From Plutella xylostella (taxonomy: Eukaryota > Arthropoda > Insecta > Lepidoptera > Plutellidae): a stretch of 64,000 nt of DNA. Numbering within the stretch: position 1 is the stretch's first letter; each line of letters opens with the position of its first letter. Shown one piece after another: positions 22,501 through 34,000 of this stretch. The position numbers and the translations under genes are program-made. The notes beneath the pieces were generated by a model. The model searched no databases and had not been told where the DNA came from. It saw nothing but the letters and a program-made list of their open reading frames with translations. The DNA lies in assembly GCF_932276165.1 (NCBI RefSeq), contig NC_064012.1:10857501-10921500 (forward strand), in the 5' to 3' direction.

Positions 22501-24883
22501 TCTAATTAATACCTATCTATACTTATAGACGCATAAGTAAATAGGAGTTTTTAATGGTCAAATAACGTGCCATTTATTAGTAGTTAAATTAGTAAACAAT
22601 ATATTTAATATTAAATTGGCTAAAATTTAAAAATTAAGATTTTTTTCTTATTTGCCATCATTCACGTTAGGAGCAGACTTCAGCAAATGTTAACATTGAT
22701 TTATTTTATGCTTTTTATTTGACATTTTAATTTAATTCTAACCTCTAACCGCGGAACAATCGTACTCATTAAAGATTATTTTTGGGAAGTCCCTCCTCTT
22801 TATAAGACTGATTTTATTAATTTAATAATTATGTTAATACAACCTCGATAGCTATACCAATATACTTGTAACAACATACATTACATACAATTATGTATTT
22901 TACCATAATATTTGGTTGATCAATAGAGTACCTGTCCAATTTAAATGCATTTAATATTTTATATAGCTAAGTCCATCCATATCCATAGCAATGTCTAACC
23001 AACAATGAATTAACAAATATTTTCATGAAATACATCCTGCCTTGTGTAAGGAATGGTCGAACAACCGAGTTTAATCAGCATCTTCATAACGACGCTATTA
23101 TATTGTAGTGATACAGTGATGCTACAGAGCCCATATGTTTAGCCCAACTTTACCAGCAAACCAAATATTTTCAAACGAGTTATCCGCTAATTCGCAATTT
23201 AAAATATATTTCGTAAATCTAGTAAAAGGTACGCTATTGATTTCCTAACTTTCCATTTCGCATTACAAAAGAAGTTGTACGAAAAGCTTAGGCAAGCATG
23301 CATCAACGAACTTTACTTTCTAATTAAACATTAAGATGGTATTGTTTTATCGCATAAATACTTATATAAAAATGGCTGGATTGGTGCAACACCTCACAGC
23401 AGTCTCAAAGACAATTCATTATGGGATGAGACACCCTGATATGTATGTATGTATTTATGAGTACTTTCATATGACTAGGCGACTCCTAGTACTAGCTATG
23501 TATTATGTATTAAGAAACAAATCATTTAAAACATACACTTGAGTCTAAATAGCCGAAATCTCTGCAACTGACTCTACTTTTCTAAGAAATTTGTTAGTGC
23601 TATGCTAACATTACGTATCTACCATAATTCTAAAACGGTTGTAAGTTACTTTGTAAATGCATTACTGGCACATTATATACGTACAATAGAAACCTATATA
23701 CCTACCGTTATTTGTGTGTGAATAATTCAATAAAAATGAAGAACAATAAGAAAAGACAAAAATATTTACGACATATCAATCAATACCTACTAGGTTTGGA
23801 CATACCTAGCTAAAATATTATAATATTTCGGTTAGTTAATTATGTAGATGTTGTTCATCAAAAACACCTAAGTAAATTAAACAATTATTTTGTAAAAATT
23901 TACGCCTAAAAGCAGTAACTCTATTATTATAATAATTATGCATCTCATTTTACTCCTAATTATTTCCAAATTAATTTATTTAATGAAATGAACTGAATAT
24001 GAGAGGTACCTATGATATTTAAATATTTTAAAATTATTTATTATCAGAACATTCACTACGTCCCATCCCAGTTACACCCTGAAAAAAATGTTTACAACCG
24101 TTTTAGAAACTTTGGTGAAATTCTAGAGCTTTATGATTCATAAAACTACATAATAATATAAGAAAGGTCGGCTCAACGATTTATTTTGTATTAGGCCATC
24201 AATGTTTACTTTGGGCTAAGTACTTCTCTTTAAAAGTGTTGATGGAATCTGGTGAACTCATGAATTATTTGAACCTTGGCTAAGACGGACTTCCCTTGAC
24301 TTGGATCGTTGCAGTGTGGCTGTGGAGGTGGGAGGAGCTGGCCTCTCAGAACTGAGGCCAGTGACTCCGACATGTTACAAAATAATGTACTTTTAAATCA
24401 GACTTAAACCATTGCTACGATTGCCCTGAAAAACGTTACTAGCGTTAAAAATAGATAAACAGTCATAAGCATATATCAAATGGTTTACAACGGTATAAGT
24501 ATGCATTTGGGTAGTTCGTTGCGATTTAGAAATACAATAAGACCAACACAATAACTGAAGGCGCTAATAAGGCGTTAAATCGCATTCAAACAAATGCTTT
24601 TAGATTTTATTCAACAGATTGCACTAACAACTTTGTAAGAGACCGACCGGCAAATGCTATTTGTTTCTTAACTGTCAGATGTATTTTATATTAATGTTAA
24701 GGACATGTTTCTCAATTTAGTAATTAGTGTCTACGTCTCGTCGCCTAGTCAGCCCCGAGTCTATGCTTGGTGGACCTATTGTCTATTGTTTGTCATATTT
24801 AAGAAGCATGATTGTAAATCAAGATGTATAAATATTAAATAAAAATTAAATTGTTTGTTTCATTTAATCCGGTGAGGTTGGTT

Positions 24884-25005
24884 GTAGCACGGGGCGCTAT
24901 TAAGACTTGACAAGAGTTCTTCGTCGCGCTCGCTCTTGTGGCAGAGCGATGTGAGTGACCGCGATGCAAAACTCTTGTCACGTCTTAAATGCGCCCCGTA
25001 CTAGC
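24884..25005. mobile_element. 122-bp MITE
   Basis: Arms tagcacggggcgctattaag and the complement ending gcgccccgtactag, continuing inward to caagagtt / aactcttg; about 33 bp per arm. Confidence 0.7.
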
Positions 25006-25179
25006 CCTTCAGAAGTCTATACACTGGGGTGCAGGATAAGAGCCTTTTCGACGATGTATCAACTGTATCTTACACCTTATGAACCTTACACTATCAAAAC
25101 TTAGACGTACCTACGTTAGTACAAATAACTAAATGCTTGCTAAACACCAATAAGAAGTGGTCTACTCGAATTATATTCT

Positions 25180-25447
25180 CTATGGAGGTTAAGTACTTGC
25201 AAGCACCTGGCTCAACTAAATGGGGCCTTTGTGCATATCACAAAGATCTATACACCCTTTTTAAGACTGGACCCCCTAAGTGGGAGACCACTACGCTGGA
25301 CCACTGCGGGTTGGTGGGTTCACACGTCTAGATAAATATGCGATGTTATTTTTCACTGTAATTTCAAAGAACTCATCAGTGTGTCAGGTAAAAGACTTGA
25401 AATCGCATCTCTGGCTTGAGAATAGGGCCCTTACCCATCTGAACTAC
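25180..25447 (-). mobile_element. Degenerate tRNA-derived SINE
   Basis: Reverse complement shows the same order as the good copy at 28667-28997: a decayed tRNA head (gtggtagttcagatgggtaa, then gccagagatgcg), the middle part with gaacccaccaacccgcag, and the tail with caggtgcttgc. Confidence 0.65.
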
Positions 25448-25957
25448 CACAAAAAAATATACAAATTCCTTTCTCAATTCCATACTGGCAAATGGTTTTT
25501 CCTCCCTACAGTCAAACTTATTTACCCTAACGCCCAGTTTCACACTTGATTAATCTACATATTATACGCATGAAACTATGAAGTCCAATTTTAACCGCTA
25601 CAGCTATTCTGCTAATGAAGAAAACAACCTTTATTTTTTTCTATGAATACAAAAAGTCATATCATATATCCTATTATAATTTTAATAAAATTAGTTTGTT
25701 AACTCCGATTGGTTTTTTTAAGCATATTAAAATATATTATATTAAAAGTTTAAACAATTTAATTACTATGCAATTTCTAAGTGTAAAAGACAAAAAAAAA
25801 ATTGTCCCTAGTTCGCAGCGAGACTTTAATAGCATTGCTACGGCGTAGCGCGTAGCCCGTAGCAAACCGTAGCCTATTGGTTTTTTTTAATGGTAAAGTT
25901 TTTGATATGGGCAATAGGGGCATATTATGTTGTTTTCTTTTGTTATGAATATGTATA

Positions 25958-27601
25958 CAGGGTGTCCCAAAAGTCAACGTCATCCCTTAAAGGGCTGATA
26001 GGTCAGCTCATGAGAGGCCAGAATATCACAATATGACCTTAGTAAAAACTCTATAATTTTCGAGATATTGACACTTTTATAAATTTGCTGAAAATCGACA
26101 CCTTGAATCAGTTTTTTGCGTGCCGCCGGTACAAAAATCCATATTGTTAAAATTTGTTTGGTGTTGCATCACCCTGTATAGCCATGCTATTGATCACAGT
26201 CAAAAAAAATATCGAGTAATGCTGTATTTAAAAAAAACACGGTTTTCAAAGTCATAAAAGGTAATCGTATTTTTTTATAAACAACTTTGACTCTACATAC
26301 TGTAAAAAAAATATACCACGCAAACCTGGCACCTTATTTGAAAAGATTGCTCATTTAATGCAGTTTCCAAAATAGTATGAAACGTTGCTATTGTTTCAAT
26401 TAACAAAAAAGTTATTGCTATTTTAGTACAAAACGACCTCGATGTAAAATTGTTTGAAGGAAATTTATCTGACTGAATTTATTAAGGGTAAGTCATGTTG
26501 GAATGAGTAAACGTAAAATAGGTGGTGTGGCCGGGAGTGGGAAAAGAGACAACGTTGTCACAGTTAATAAAAAAACGCATTTTGAGTATCTTTCTCGAAA
26601 AAAGTGGACTATAGCAACTACACATTCCCCATAAATGTAGCGCATGGTAACGTACATTCCTGAGTAGTACAAATGTGTGATATTGTACAAGTAAAACGCT
26701 TACACATGTACATTGTACACCCACAGTATCCAAAAAAGGGACAGATCAGTTTGTCATTAACATTACCTCTAATTACTTGTTATTATTTTAAAGTTATTGT
26801 TAAACAAAACCATACTCTCAAAATTATGATTATGACCATTAATGAGTATTATTTTTTGCTGATTATGTACTTAATATAATAATGTGGTGTTATAATTATC
26901 AGAAATAAAAATAAAAGTCAATAAATGTTTTTTTTTTTAAATAAGGTGTAAAAAACGCAAAATATTATAAGAGTTTGGTAAGTTTTTTCTTAGCTATTTT
27001 TGCGTCATCTATGTTGCCACGGCTGACCCCGCAACCTATTTTACTTTTACTCATTCCAACATGACTTACCCTTAATAAATTCAGTCAGATAAATTTCCTT
27101 CAAACAATTTTACATCGAGGTCGTTTTGTACTAAAATAGCCATAACTTTTTTGTTAATTGAAACAATAGCAACGTTTCATACTATTTTGGAAACTGCATT
27201 AAATGAGCAATCTTTTCAAATAAGGTGCCAGGTTTGCGTGGTATATTTTTTTTACAGTATGTAGAGTCAAAGTTGTTTATAAAAAAATACGATTACCTTT
27301 TATGACTTTGAAAACCGTGTTTTTTTTAAACATACAGCATTACTCGATATTTTTTTTGACTGCGATCGATAGCAGTGCTATACAGGATGATGCAACACTA
27401 AACAAATTCTAACAATATGGATTTTTGTACCGGCGGCAAGCAAAAAACTGATCCAAGGTGTCGATTTTCAGCAAATTTATAAAAGTTTCAATATCTCGAA
27501 AATTATAGAGTTTTTACTAAGGTCATATTGTGATATTCTGGCCTTTCATGAGCTGACCTATCAGCCCTTTAAGGGATGACGTTGACTTTTGGGACACCCT
27601 G
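25958..27601. mobile_element. 1.64-kb foldback element with ~567-bp terminal inverted repeats
   Basis: Outer ends cagggtgtcccaaaagtcaa and its complement are flanked by TA on both sides. The arms stay nearly identical from 25958 to about 26524 and from about 27033 to 27601, with only scattered mismatches. The ~510-bp centre has no transposase-like ORF, so the element is non-autonomous. TA duplication suggests Tc1/mariner-type mobilisation (inference). Confidence 0.88.
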
Positions 27602-27660
27602 TATATGAGTTCAATGCACTGAGTACACATCTAGAATCTTGTGTACAAGTTTCCATACGG

Positions 27661-27740
27661 TACACACGCAGCAAAAGATGTAAGGGCACGCAGCAAAAGA
27701 TGTAAGGCCACACACAACAAAAGATGTAAGGGCACGCATT
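27661..27740 (+). repeat. Three-unit tandem repeat
   Basis: The phrase gcaaaagatgtaaggg recurs three times with 25-27-base spacing directly beside the foldback element. Confidence 0.7.
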
Positions 27741-27759
27741 TAACACATCCAGTTGCACA

Positions 27760-27900
27760 CCCTCCACTTAGCAATGAACAAACGTGGTGGGAAATTATTC
27801 AAGCTTTATGGGATGTCAATTCCGACCTTAGGGGACACATGTTACCTACTACAAAGATTTGAGAGAGACAGGTGCTGAAACTAACTCCACCGTAGAAAAT
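27760..27900 (+). mobile_element. Decayed SINE 3' part
   Basis: Follows the middle and tail of the 28667 SINE (aacgtggtggg, caagcttta, gagagacaggtgc, ccaccgtagaa) with many substitutions; the tRNA head is missing. Confidence 0.5.
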
Positions 27901-28078
27901 TTAATATCTATGACCTTTTTAAATAAACCTAACTTATGACGACTTTAATTACTAATAAGCTTGTACTTAAGTAATTTTATATAAAGTTTAAAAGATACGT
28001 GATAGACTGGTTCTACCAAGCAAGTCTAGAGTATTGTTTTGGGATGTGTTTTTGTAAATATATGTACTTACATAGTTA

Positions 28079-29375
28079 GGGTAACGTAACGTACCTTGGG
28101 ACGCTTGTACCTCGGGACATTGATTTTATTTTAATAATAACCGGCTAAATAAACACATTAAAATTCTGCCCTAGGCATAGTATTTTACTCGCTTGGCAAA
28201 ATTAGTGAGTCTCGTGATCATACCGGCATCGAGTGTGTGGTGAAGACAATATGAAGTTTTTTGGAGTCAAAAGTAGCTTTTGTATAGTTTTTGGAGTTGC
28301 TTTATCTCATTGAGGCATGCTCAGAGATAGAGACATGGATGTCACGTATATATTTTCAGTTATTTAATTTTATGGCACGGCAATTATTTGAAAGATTCCT
28401 AACATAAAAATAATAATAATAAAGATATTGAAGTTTTTGTTAAATATTGGTTTTTTGTACCTTGGGACACGATTAATGTTTGTACCTTGGGACACTGTAT
28501 CCTATGGTTTTGTACTATGGAGACTGTTAACTTCTAAATAACGCCATAAATCTCTGTTCTTATTAGTGGCATAGTAAAACTGGACAGAAGAGAGTTGCAG
28601 TAAGTCTGGATCGTTTGAAACCAGCAGTACCTAGATAAATTAAAAGAAGGAGAAAATATACCTATATAGCGTGGTGGTAGCTCAGTCGGGTAAGCGCCCG
28701 CTTCTCACGCCAGAGATGCGGGTTCGAATCCCGGCGCTGACATGTACCAATGAGTTCTTTTCTGAATTTAAGTACAATGTATACCATCGCTCTTACGGTG
28801 AAGGAAAACATCGTGAGGAAACCTGCATATCTAGATTTAGCACATCTAGATATGTGAACCCACCAACCCGCAGTGGACCAGCGTGGTGGGCAATGGTCCA
28901 AGCTTAGGAAGGCAGTTTAGACCTTGGGGAAATGCACAAAGGTTCCATTCGAGAGAGCCAGGTGCAGGTACTGACGCCCCCACTGAGAATAGAATAGAAT
29001 ATACCTATAAATTGAATGCTCCAATTTGTAACACAAGATTCATACGTAATCGCAAAATATAATTTCGTTAAAAACTAATGATAATTTGATGCCAATTTAG
29101 TTATAAAATAACGTTGATTACAAGACTTTTTGTACCAAAATTTTAATAGAGAATTTTAATAGATTTGTCCCAAAGTACACTTAAAAGTGTTCCAAGGTAC
29201 AAACGTGTAACAATTTAAAAAATCTGGCCACACCAGCACAAATACTACTAGTAATAATAGATTATATATCCTACCGAATAAAGTAAATTTCACATTAATA
29301 TCTTAGTTGCACGCTGCGATATCTTCATTCAAAGTTGGGGTAGTCGAAAGTGTTCCTAGGTACGTTACGTTACCC
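28079..29375. mobile_element. 1.3-kb TIR element with repeated GTACCTTGGGAC motifs
   Basis: Ends gggtaacgtaacgtacct and its complement are flanked by TA. The 12-base motif GTACCTTGGGAC or a close variant occurs in the left half (near 28091, 28106, 28457, 28480) and inverted in the right half (near 29166, 29188, 29352). No transposase ORF. A complete SINE is nested inside at 28667-28997. Confidence 0.8.
28667..28997 (+). mobile_element. Full-length tRNA-derived SINE with 12-bp target duplication
   Basis: tRNA head with box A (tagctcagtcgg, 28678-28689) and box B (ggttcgaatcc, 28721-28731), a body of about 200 bp, and an (agaat)n tail. The 12-bp direct repeat aatatacctata flanks it at 28655-28666 and 28998-29009, which marks a recent target-primed insertion. 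Not a functional tRNA gene, because the body continues beyond the tRNA part. Confidence 0.92.
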
Positions 29376-30709
29376 TACATACCTACATAGATAGGTGACT
29401 ATCTTATGTACCTAAATCTTGTAAAAATTCAACTATTTACCTAGTTTTAGGTAATCAAACTGTAAATATCTATGTACACAATACAATCTAAATAACTTAT
29501 TCTAAATTAAGAAAAAGTATGACTATAGGTACCTAGCCTAACTATAAACAAAAAAAGAAGTAAAAAATAAAAATTAATAAAACTATGTGTCTTTGCTCCG
29601 GAACGCATCCGACGCAAATGTCCCTAAGGTAGTTTTAGGTAGGTTCACACGTCTTTTATGAATAAAACTAACGTATGCATTGACATAATACCTATATTAT
29701 ACAATACATAAATATTACCTACTAATCATTGAACGTATAATATAATTATATAGGTAAAAGAAATACCACAAATGCTCGTCAGCAGCCATCTAGTGGATTA
29801 CTTTGAAACTACATACTTTTGTTTTTAGTAAAAGCTAATAAAAGATAATACAGATGGCGCCTCCCATTTCCGTTTTCTAAAAGAGTCTGTGACGTCCGTT
29901 CACACATTACGTAATAAATAGATGTATCGATATTTTTCAGTATACTGTGCCATGTGTAAAGTCGTCATACTACACCATAAATGAAAATAAAACGTACACG
30001 ATAAAACGGAACTTTAACGCAACAGTAAAACGAAGACATTGTTGTGGGAAGCTACCGTAAGTTACGCGGAAAAAATTGAACGGGCCCTTTCACCACAGAT
30101 TAGTATGAATGTGTATCATGCTGTCAAATGTCAAAGTCAGATATTTCAGTCAAAGTGTCAATCAAATCACAAAGTTTACTTTGTTATTTTGATAAAAAAT
30201 GGTATAAAATTAGGTTTTAAATAGTAGTTTCAATAAATTATTTTAAATTCTTAATACCTAATTCCGCGCGCAGGTATTTATCATTGTTGCCTTTATCATA
30301 ATATTAAACAGTTTATGCTAGACCTACCAAGACATGCTATTTCATCATAAAACCACTTCGTCTTTCCACTCGTTGGTCACGTTAACTAAGTACCTACTCA
30401 TTAACTATCACTATACATTGATAACAATAAATTAATTATTATGTTACACAGTCGATTTAAATTGTAGAGTTGACATAACTCTGTACTAGTAAATTCACGT
30501 CGCTTATTATCCACAAGATCATTTTTCATTTCCTATCTTTCGAAATTGTATCTAATGAATCAAATTTTATTATTTTCAGATAAAGGAAATGCTGATTAAA
30601 TTCTGTCCCATTTAATTTACTTAGTTAACATACCTAATTGAGTGATTATAAGCCTACAGTAATATTATTATAAATATGATTAACTTATTAACACTGTACT
30701 TGTAAAGCT
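29376..30709. other. Region upstream of angel
   Basis: AT-rich intergenic DNA. A donor-like gctacc|gtaagt at 30057 may end a non-coding first exon of angel, since an acceptor-like tttttgcag lies at 30730-30738. No other gene seen. Confidence 0.4.
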
Positions 30710-31014
30710 ATGCTGAAATTAACTAATAGTTTTTGCAGATACTTGTGGCTTACATGTGAATGTTTACCCAGTAGAGTACTTGTGAAAATCCCCTTACAAT
30801 CAAGTAGAGGAAAGTGCAGCTTTAGTCAAGTGCTACAAAGTTTGCCACTGTCAGGTCAGTTACCTCAACCAAATCAGCAGCTGAGACAGACTTCCACTTA
30901 CAAAAAGATACCTCGTTGGAGAAAGAAGGCAAATGCAACCAAAAAAGGCAAGCAAATGAGTGAATCACTACAACCAACAGTAAGCAATGTCAGCCATGGG
31001 GGTCAGTTTGAAAT
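30710..31014 (+). CDS. angel: angel exon 1 (coding start uncertain)
   Basis: ATG at 30710 opens a frame that runs to the donor at 31015 (gtaagt). A splice acceptor pattern, tttttgcag, lies inside this exon at 30730-30738. If it is used with an upstream exon, translation would begin at another ATG, for example the in-frame one at 30956 (MSESLQPTVS). Confidence 0.65.
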
Positions 31015-34000
31015 GTAAGTATCAAAATTAATCATGAATATTCTAGATAATGTTCATTAAGTTCCATAATAATTGGTCTTGATTCAGTTCTGCCGCAGAT
31101 AACAACCAGCCATCTACGAACCAATGGAAAAAGGCACCCAGTGAAGATGGAAGTAAAGGTTCTAGCAGTAAGATGATCCCGGAAAACTTCAGAACATGGG
31201 AGAAAGTCTCTAATTACTGCCATAATATAACAGGTAAAGGTTTAACTCAGCTATACTCAAACTGCGGCCCGCGGGCCGCATGTGGCCCGCCGGGCCTTTA
31301 TCAGTGGCCCGCGAGCCGCGAGCCATGAGAGATAATACAGAATACATATACATTCTGTGTAAAAAGTATAGGGATTATATCCATGTTTTTTTTTTGTTAT
31401 TCATCCAAATTTATTTAATCACCTTCATAGTTTGCTCCTTCAGAAACGATACACATGCCCCAACGAATTATCCAATCATCACAAAAAATTTCTAAACGCT
31501 GTTTTCACAGTTGTGTTTAAAACTCGCGGAGATTTTTCCTTATTGAAATAGTGCCTCGAAGTGGTAATTTGAGTTTAGGAAAAAAAAAGCTAGAGCCGTA
31601 GGCTGCAGCCATATCTGGTTAATATGGTGGATGCTCGATGGTATTTGTTGAGTGTCTGCTCAAAAATTCATTCACAATGGTGGTGCTTGTGCGAAAGGCG
31701 CGATATCGTGGTGCAAATAATTCGTCATGCAAATAAATACCTACTTTTCATTTCATTACAAAATCTTTTCAAGATTTTTTTTCCACAAATCTGGCTTTTT
31801 TCGTCGAATTCGCTGTATTAAATTCTACATAACCCGCAAATAATATTATTTTCCTACCATTCTGGCATATCTGGCAAGAATTCCGAATGGAGTGCACAAC
31901 ACCATGACAGTCAACATGACTTTAACTAACAATCGATAGAAGACAAAAAGGAAAATTCGCCGCGAGTACTAAACTCAACTCTTTGTTTTATTAATCTAAT
32001 CCCGATACTTTTTACACAGAGTAGTATAGTACATTCATATGTTTTTTATATTATTAATCGATAGTTTAAATAGCTTACTAAAAGTTAAAGAAAAAAAAAA
32101 AATATTGCGGCCCGCGACACCATGACTTAAACATGTTTGTGGCCCGGCCCTTATATAAAAAAGGTTGAGTACCAATGGTTTAACTCATCAGGATATTATT
32201 AAAATGACTAAAATCCAGATTCAAGAACATGTTAATCGAAATAAATTATAGTATAAATTTTATGACAAATTGATAGGATGATGTAAATTTTATGACAAAT
32301 GTACTTTAACATAAATAAAAAGACAATAAAATGAAATCATCAATCTGCTTCCCTAATTTCAGGAGGTCAATACTCCTTTGTAAGTGGGTACTTGTAACAG
32401 CTGCTATTTTCATATTGTTTCTTATTCTGAAAATGAATTTGAAGTATGCTGCCAACCAATACATATTCTGTATTAGTACTGTATTACTTGGATAACGTCT
32501 CATTCCTTTCAGGGCCGTCTTTCAGGTTCAAAGTTGTTTCCTACAATGTGCTGGCACAAGTTCTGCTAGAGATACATCCGTATCTGTACTCAGAATGTTA
32601 TTCAAACGACTTGAAGTGGAAAGTTAGGGCCGATAGAATATATAATGAAATTGTTAGTTTGGCACCAGATGTAAGTATTTACATATGTATACAGGTGAGT
32701 CTTTCATAGGTGCACATCCAATAGTAGGTCACAGAGCTTTTTATTCTAAACAACTTTTGTTATGATGACCTTGGGAAATTCCCGAAAAAAAATATCTACT
32801 CCCCATACACAGTGTCATGTAAACAACCAATGCACCTATGAAAGACTCATCCTTTATATTTATTATAATTTTTTTATTAATACCATAAAGACGTACACAT
32901 TATTTATGTGTATGGTCTTAGTTGATATCACTATTATACCTATACATAATGGATCAATCATTTCGTTCCAGATTATTTGCTTTCAAGAAGTGCAGGCATC
33001 TCACCTAAACTCATTTTATGAGAGGTTTGAACAAATTGGATACTCTGGTGTGTTCAAGAGGAAAACCGGCTCCAAATATGATGGTTGTGCAATTTACTTT
33101 AAAAAGGCGATTTTCCAACTAATGGATCAATGTGGTGTAAGTGTTTTTATAAATTAATTAAATTTATAAGTATGTACAAACCCTTAATGATATCTCCATT
33201 CTTTAAAAGGTTTTACTTCTTATTTATCCTCTGCCCATTTTTAAGGAAAAGCCAATGTAAAACCTTGTGCATCTTGTGACAAAGGGCATTTTTTAATAAT
33301 CATTTGCAAAGTTCCTTTGAATCTTTTCAATATTTTTAATTATTATTAATTATAGGCTTCTTAACATTCATTTTAACACAATCATCAGATTTATTTACAA
33401 GTTTCTTACTTTCCTACATACAAACAAAGCCACTAAATTATCAATGTAACAATTCCAGGTGGAATTCCTGCAACCTCAGCTACCGATTCTCAACCGCGAC
33501 AACGTCGGGTTGATGGTGAAACTCGTCGCCAATTCCGCGCCAGAATCGCCGTTCATCGTGGCCACAACCCACCTGCTCTACAACCCGAAGCGAACTGACG
33601 TCAGACTAGCGCAACTGCAGATGTTACTGGCTGAGATTGACAGATTCGCTTACTTCAATAATGGACGGACGTAAGTTGTTTATTGGCATGTTATAAATTG
33701 GCAAATATTCAATTTTATTCTTTGTTGGGGTGTTACTGTCTACACCTGGCTAGTGTGTTCTCAAATGGAAGTTTTACACATTTCCCCATAAGGTTTAAAC
33801 AGCTTTTTAAGCTTTAGCAACAGCCTTTTACGGGGCTTATACCTACAAATTTGTTGTTATATTTTTCAGATGCGGCCATTTACCGATAATATTGACTGGA
33901 GATTTTAACTCTACACCGGACAGCGCAGTAGTCAGACTATTGGACATAGGACAAGTAAAGTAATTAATATTTGATGTTGTACTTAATTGATTTATTTATG

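Larger units (their letters stand above)
20001..25957. other. Intergenic AT-rich DNA
   Basis: No coding sequence recognised on either strand; ORFs are all under 90 codons and unconserved. Contains the MITE at 24884-25005 and a degenerate minus-strand SINE at 25180-25447. Confidence 0.65.

Noticed and set aside
27661..27740. CRISPR-like spaced repeats
   Set aside because: Three nearly contiguous tandem units in a eukaryotic genome without unique spacers.
28669..28740. tRNA gene with box A and box B
   Set aside because: The head is continuous with a SINE body and tail and has a target duplication around the whole unit, so it is a retroposon promoter.
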